Shown here: one piece after another, positions 6,484 to 10,031 of the stretch
How the letters are laid out: the number at the start of each line of letters is the position of its first letter
Position numbering within the stretch: position 1 is the stretch's first letter
NCBI GenBank assembly: GCA_934716785.1
Contig: CAKUYM010000149.1
Location: forward strand, 1-10,031
DNA length: 10,031 bases
From: an uncultured Bacteroides sp.
Lineage (GTDB): Bacteria > Bacteroidota > Bacteroidia > Bacteroidales > Bacteroidaceae
Direction of reading: 5' to 3'
Program-made: the position numbers and the translations under genes
The notes under the pieces: generated by a model
Database searches by the model: none
What the model was told of the DNA's origin: nothing
What the model saw: the letters and a program-made list of their open reading frames with translations, nothing else

Positions 6484-6584
6484 GAGAGCGTATAGGGATA
6501 AGGTAGTTAGAGTTTTGTTTTTATCGGTTTGTTGTATGGTAACCTGCTATGGCTGCCACTGCCCTATACCTCTTCTTTTATAGG
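6484..6584 (+). promoter_or_regulatory. Structured leader with two competing stems upstream of glnK
   Basis: Segment A (GAGAG at 6484-6488, a bulged C, GTATAGGG at 6490-6497) pairs with segment B (CCCTATAC at 6562-6569 plus CTCTT at 6570-6574), enclosing a ~64-nt loop. B is followed by CTTTTAT, a weak terminator-like tract. B can instead pair with segment C, TATAGG at 6579-6584, through its CCTATA (6563-6568). A:B and B:C exclude each other, the layout of an attenuator or riboswitch-like device. It lies 24-124 nt before the glnK ATG. I do not recognise a known riboswitch class. The loop holds further small self-pairing bits (GATAA/TTATC; GGTAACC). Function is inferred from structure alone. 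Confidence 0.45.
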
Positions 6585-6607
6585 TCAACACTAATATTTT
6601 AAGGTAT

Positions 6608-6964
6608 ATGAAAAAGATTGAAGCTATTATCCGTAAAACCAAATTCGAGGATGTGAAGGATGCACTTCTCGAAGCGGACATCGAGTGGTTCTCTTACTAT
6701 GATGTGAGAGGAATCGGGAAAGCACGTCAGGGACGTATCTACCGTGGCGTTGTATATGACACCAGCTCCATCGAGCGAATCTTAATCTCTATTGTTGTAC
6801 GCGACAAGAATGCCGAGAAAACGGTGCAGGCTATCATCAAGGCTGCGCAAACCGGAGAAATCGGAGACGGACGTATTTTTGTCATCCCTATCGAGGATGC
6901 AATCCGCATCCGCACCGGTGAACGCGGTGATATTGCTTTATATAACGCTGAACAAGAATTCTAA
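6608..6964 (+). CDS. glnK: P-II nitrogen regulatory protein
   Basis: This 118-residue trimeric signal protein senses 2-oxoglutarate, ATP and ADP and in this setting should bind and block AmtB when nitrogen is ample. Family marks: MKKIEAIIRKTKFEDVKDAL at the N-terminus, YRG at 45-47, TGEIGDGRIF at 82-91 (B-loop) and EDAIRIRTGERG with R100 and R102 contacting nucleotide phosphate. The T-loop is unusual: one residue shorter than in E. coli GlnB/GlnK and reading YRGVVYDTSSIERI rather than YRGAEY. Tyr50 may match the uridylylated Tyr51 but its surroundings differ, and the usual B-loop Lys90 is Arg89. The leader TTTAAGGTAT before the ATG is shared with glnN. amtB follows after 14 nt, so the pair is cotranscribed. 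GlnB/GlnK naming is by linkage to amtB. Confidence 0.93.
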   Translation: MKKIEAIIRKTKFEDVKDALLEADIEWFSYYDVRGIGKARQGRIYRGVVYDTSSIERILISIVVRDKNAEKTVQAIIKAAQTGEIGDGRIFVIPIEDAIRIRTGERGDIALYNAEQEF

Positions 6965-6978
6965 ATATACAAATCATT

Positions 6979-8367
6979 ATGGATACAAAATATAAAAGCC
7001 ATAGCTTCGGTAAGCTGTGGATAGCCACTACTATACTTATGTTATGCTGTTTTGCAACTGACGCGCTGGCTCAGGATGCGGTTATTGTCGATACCGTTGT
7101 CACGGAGACACCGGATACGGTCGGCGAATTGACTTTGGGATTGAATACGGTCTGGATGCTGCTGGCCGCCATGCTTGTGTTTTTCATGCAGCCGGGATTT
7201 GCCTTGGTAGAGGCAGGTTTCACGCGGACAAAGAACACCGCCAATATCCTGATGAAGAACTTCGTTGACTTTATGTTTGGCTCTTTGCTTTACTGGTTCA
7301 TCGGTTTCGGATTGATGTTCGGTGCAGGCGGATTCATCGGGATGCCCCACTTTTTCGATACGTCTTTCATCGACAACGGGCTTCCCAAAGAAGGATTCCT
7401 TGTCTTTCAGACGGTATTCTGCGCCACTGCCGCCACCATCGTATCCGGAGCAATGGCCGAACGTACCAAGTTCTCCATGTATCTGGTCTATACAATCTTT
7501 ATCAGCGTGCTGATTTATCCGATCTCCGGTCATTGGACGTGGGGTGGCGGCTGGCTGATGAACGGTGAATCCGACTCTTTCATGATGAATCTTTTCGGAA
7601 CCACCTTCCACGACTTTGCCGGATCTACCGTCGTTCACTCCGTAGGCGGATGGATTGCTTTGGTAGGTGCAGCTATTCTTGGTCCGCGTATCGGGAAATA
7701 TGGGAAAGACGGCAAATCAAGAGCCATTCCGGGACACAACCTGACCATTGCCGCATTGGGTGTATTTATCCTCTGGTTCGGATGGTTCGGATTCAACCCC
7801 GGATCTCAGTTGGCGGCAAGCACCGAGACTGATGCCAACGCTATCTCACATGTATTCCTGACAACCAATCTGGCAGCGTGTGCCGGTGGCTTCTTCGCCT
7901 TGATGGTGAGCTGGATGAAATACGGTAAGCCGTCATTATCATTAACGCTGAATGGCATATTGGCAGGTCTGGTAGGTATCACTGCCGGATGTGATGTAGT
8001 ATCCCCCGCCGGAGCTGTGGTGATTGGCGCTATCTGTGGCGTGGTGATGATATTCGCTGTCGACTTCATTGACAAAGTGCTGAAAATAGATGATCCGGTA
8101 GGTGCTTCTTCCGTACATGGTGTATGCGGTTTCTTAGGAACCATCCTCACCGGACTGTTCTCCACCGGCGAAGGCCTGTTCTACGGATACGGTTTCGGAT
8201 TCCTCGGAGCGCAACTCTTCGGAGCCGTCGTGGTAGGAGCCTGGGCGGCAAGTATGGGATTTATCATCTTCAAGGTTCTTGACAAGATTCACGGTCTCCG
8301 CGTTCCGGCACGTATCGAAGAAGAGGGACTTGACATTTACGAACATGGAGAATCCGCTTACAACTAA
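6979..8367 (+). CDS. amtB: Ammonium transporter (Amt/Rh family)
   Basis: This 462-residue inner-membrane channel takes up ammonium. A signal peptide (hydrophobic 14-26, cleavage near ALA31/Q32) is followed by a ~24-residue acidic, Thr/Val-rich periplasmic segment, then the usual 11 membrane helices from about residue 57. Key sites: D212 in FHDFAGSTVVH, the twin pore histidines H220 (TVVHSVGG) and H380 (SSVHGVCG), the W-x-WGGGWL segment and WFGWFGFNPGS. D212 and H220 are eight residues apart, as D160/H168 are in E. coli AmtB. The cytosolic tail keeps the P-II docking pattern GLRVPARIEEEGLD and HGESAYN, so control by the upstream P-II protein is expected. It is longer than E. coli AmtB (428 aa) mostly at the N-terminus. 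It is a plain transporter with no fused P-II or kinase domain. Confidence 0.97.
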   Translation: MDTKYKSHSFGKLWIATTILMLCCFATDALAQDAVIVDTVVTETPDTVGELTLGLNTVWMLLAAMLVFFMQPGFALVEAGFTRTKNTANILMKNFVDFMFGSLLYWFIGFGLMFGAGGFIGMPHFFDTSFIDNGLPKEGFLVFQTVFCATAATIVSGAMAERTKFSMYLVYTIFISVLIYPISGHWTWGGGWLMNGESDSFMMNLFGTTFHDFAGSTVVHSVGGWIALVGAAILGPRIGKYGKDGKSRAIPGHNLTIAALGVFILWFGWFGFNPGSQLAASTETDANAISHVFLTTNLAACAGGFFALMVSWMKYGKPSLSLTLNGILAGLVGITAGCDVVSPAGAVVIGAICGVVMIFAVDFIDKVLKIDDPVGASSVHGVCGFLGTILTGLFSTGEGLFYGYGFGFLGAQLFGAVVVGAWAASMGFIIFKVLDKIHGLRVPARIEEEGLDIYEHGESAYN

Positions 8368-8397
8368 ATCCGTTTACAATTAACTTACAACTAAAAT
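8354..8397. repeat. Degenerate short tandem repeat across the amtB stop codon
   Basis: CTTACAACTAAA occurs exactly at 8357-8368 and 8384-8395, with a related TTTACAATTAA at 8373-8383 between them. The first copy contains the last amtB codons and the stop; the others are non-coding. The 72-bp amtB-glnN gap otherwise shows no TAnnTTTG box or terminator, so glnN is probably read from upstream, at least in part. Confidence 0.55.
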
Positions 8398-8439
8398 AGT
8401 TACTCTAACATATTTAACAACAAATCAATTTAAGGTATT

Positions 8440-10031
8440 ATGTCAAAACTAAGATTCAGAGTAGTAGAAACCGCTTTCAAGAAGAAAGCGGTTGAGGTAG
8501 CAACTCCTGCTGAACGCCCGTCGGAGTATTTCGCCAAGTATGTGTTCAACAAGGAAAAGATGTTCAAGTACCTTCCAAGCAAGGTATATAATGCACTGAT
8601 TGACGCTATTGACAACGGGGCTCCGCTGGACCGCAGCATCGCCGATGAAGTAGCGGCCGGCATGAAAAAATGGGCCATCGAGATGGGAGTTACTCATTAC
8701 ACTCACTGGTTTGCACCTCTGACCGAAGGTACGGCAGAAAAGCACGACGCTTTCATTGAACATGACGGTAAAGGCGGTGTGATGGAAGAATTTACGGGCA
8801 AGCTGCTTGTACAGCAGGAACCGGATGCTTCTTCTTTCCCGAACGGTGGTATCCGCAACACATTCGAGGCTCGCGGATACAGTGCATGGGATCCTTCATC
8901 ACCTGCATTTATCGTAGACGATACTCTGTGCATCCCGACTGTATTTATCGCATATACCGGTGAAGCACTCGACTACAAGGCTCCGCTGCTGAAAGCATTG
9001 CGTGCTGTAGACAAAGCTGCCGTAGACGTATGCCACTACTTCAACCCGGAAGTGAAGAAAGTATTTGCTTATCTGGGTTGGGAACAGGAGTACTTCCTGG
9101 TAGACGAAGGCTTGTATGCGGCACGTCCCGATCTGTTGCTGACGGGCCGTACATTGATGGGACACGACAGCGCCAAGAACCAGCAGTTGGAAGACCACTA
9201 TTTCGGTGCTATCCCTACCCGTGTGGCTGCATTCATGAAGGATCTTGAAATTGAAGCGTTGAAATTGGGTATTCCGGTAAAGACACGTCACAACGAGGTG
9301 GCCCCCAACCAGTTTGAGTTGGCTCCTATCTTTGAAGAATGTAACTTGGCCAACGACCATAACTTGCTCATCATGTCATTGATGCGTAAGATAAGCCGCC
9401 GCCACGGATTCCGCGTGCTACTTCACGAAAAGCCGTTCAAAGGCATCAACGGTTCCGGAAAGCACAACAACTGGTCATTGGGTACCGACACGGGCATCTT
9501 ACTGATGGGACCGGGCAAGACGCCTGAGGACAACTTGCGATTCGTTACATTCGTAGTAAATACGTTGATGGCGGTTTATCATCACAACGGACTGCTGAAA
9601 GCGTCTATCTCCAGCGCAACCAACGCTCATCGTCTGGGAGCCAACGAAGCACCTCCTGCAATCATCTCCTCATTCCTTGGCAAGCAGTTGTCACAGGTGC
9701 TGGATCATATAGAAAACAGCACGAAGGATGACCTGATCGGGCTCAGCAGCAAGCAAGGCATGAAGTTGGATATTCCGCAGATTCCCGAATTGCTGATCGA
9801 CAATACGGACCGTAACCGTACCTCTCCTTTCGCCTTCACCGGAAACCGTTTCGAATTCCGTGCCGTAGGTTCTGAAGCGAACTGTGCTTCGGCAATGATA
9901 GCATTGAATGCCGCCGTTGCAGACCAGTTGACGAAATTCAAGAAAGACGTGGATGATTTGATCGAGAAAGGAGAACCGAAAATCTCCGCTATCCTTGAGG
10001 TTATCCGCGGATATATCAAAGAGTGCAAGCC
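8440..10031 (+). CDS. glnN: Type III glutamine synthetase, N-terminal ~530 residues (runs off the window)
   Basis: The frame is open from the ATG at 8440 to the right edge, 530 complete codons; the family is about 730 residues, so roughly 200 remain outside. It joins ammonium to glutamate with ATP to make glutamine. It belongs to the GSIII class, first described in Bacteroides fragilis and much larger than GSI or GSII. It starts MSKLRFRVVETAF and carries GSIII segments FPNGGIRNTFEARGY, GWEQEYFLVD (metal-ligand glutamates), HNEVAPNQFELAP at 284-296, HEKPFKGINGSGKHNNWS at 329-346 (ATP/glutamate site) and NRTSPFAFTGNRFEFRAVGS at 459-478. The adenylylation-site pattern of GSI is not part of this class. 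It follows amtB by 72 bp, giving uptake and assimilation in one transcript direction. The short leader TTTAAGGTATT resembles that of glnK. Confidence 0.97.
   Translation, partial: MSKLRFRVVETAFKKKAVEVATPAERPSEYFAKYVFNKEKMFKYLPSKVYNALIDAIDNGAPLDRSIADEVAAGMKKWAIEMGVTHYTHWFAPLTEGTAEKHDAFIEHDGKGGVMEEFTGKLLVQQEPDASSFPNGGIRNTFEARGYSAWDPSSPAFIVDDTLCIPTVFIAYTGEALDYKAPLLKALRAVDKAAVDVCHYFNPEVKKVFAYLGWEQEYFLVDEGLYAARPDLLLTGRTLMGHDSAKNQQLEDHYFGAIPTRVAAFMKDLEIEALKLGIPVKTRHNEVAPNQFELAPIFEECNLANDHNLLIMSLMRKISRRHGFRVLLHEKPFKGINGSGKHNNWSLGTDTGILLMGPGKTPEDNLRFVTFVVNTLMAVYHHNGLLKASISSATNAHRLGANEAPPAIISSFLGKQLSQVLDHIENSTKDDLIGLSSKQGMKLDIPQIPELLIDNTDRNRTSPFAFTGNRFEFRAVGSEANCASAMIALNAAVADQLTKFKKDVDDLIEKGEPKISAILEVIRGYIKECK

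Noticed and set aside
6524..6531. TCGGTTTG as a -7 box for glnK
   Set aside because: It lacks the key A of TAnnTTTG, has no -33 partner at the right spacing, and lies inside the structured leader.
6538..6562. Sigma-54 type GG...GC promoter before glnK
   Set aside because: GG and GC pairs are present, but none has the required 10-bp separation (the best pair is 8 bp apart).
7042..7638. Minus-strand open frame of 198 codons inside amtB
   Set aside because: Its His/Gly/Arg-rich product with no family pattern is the typical antisense shadow of a membrane-protein gene.

Overview
The window looks like ordinary chromosomal DNA from a Bacteroides-type gut bacterium. The clues are the gene set (type III glutamine synthetase, the LL-diaminopimelate aminotransferase route to lysine and cell wall), A-rich leaders with little Shine-Dalgarno signal, and at least two exact matches to the Bacteroidetes promoter -7 box TAnnTTTG. 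All genes lie on the + strand. Nothing points to phage, insertion sequences, CRISPR or recent transfer. I could run no database search, so the genus is an inference.

Layout: (1) 1-274, the C-terminal end of the glutamate synthase small subunit (gltD). (2) 275-497, a non-coding gap holding a 22-bp tandem array that changes sequence family midway. (3) 498-2165, glutamine-dependent asparagine synthetase (asnB), closed by a strong terminator. (4) 2309-3067, an exported glycerophosphodiester phosphodiesterase with its own -7 box and a strong, possibly bidirectional terminator. (5) 3165-3434, an AT-rich regulatory gap with a perfect 19-bp palindrome and repeated TTACAAT half-sites, then a -7 box. 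(6) 3435-5538, dapF and dapL, 49 nt apart. (7) 5544-5596, a long imperfect hairpin. (8) 5678-6442, a small outer-membrane beta-barrel protein resembling the TorF/Gcw_chp porin-like family. (9) 6443-6607, a structured leader with two mutually exclusive stems. (10) 6608-8367, the P-II regulator (glnK-like) and ammonium channel amtB. (11) 8440 to the right edge, the first ~530 residues of type III glutamine synthetase (glnN).

The genes form a nitrogen-assimilation locus. The porin-like protein may help ammonium cross the outer membrane; AmtB moves it across the inner membrane under P-II control; GlnN fixes it into glutamine; glutamate synthase turns glutamine plus 2-oxoglutarate into glutamate; and AsnB passes the glutamine amide to aspartate. 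DapL uses glutamate as amino donor to make LL-diaminopimelate, which DapF epimerises to the meso form for peptidoglycan and lysine. The enzymes are well known. The less explained material is the non-coding DNA: the 22-bp array, the dapF-upstream palindrome, the hairpin after dapL and the two-state leader before glnK, plus a P-II T-loop with an unusual sequence.
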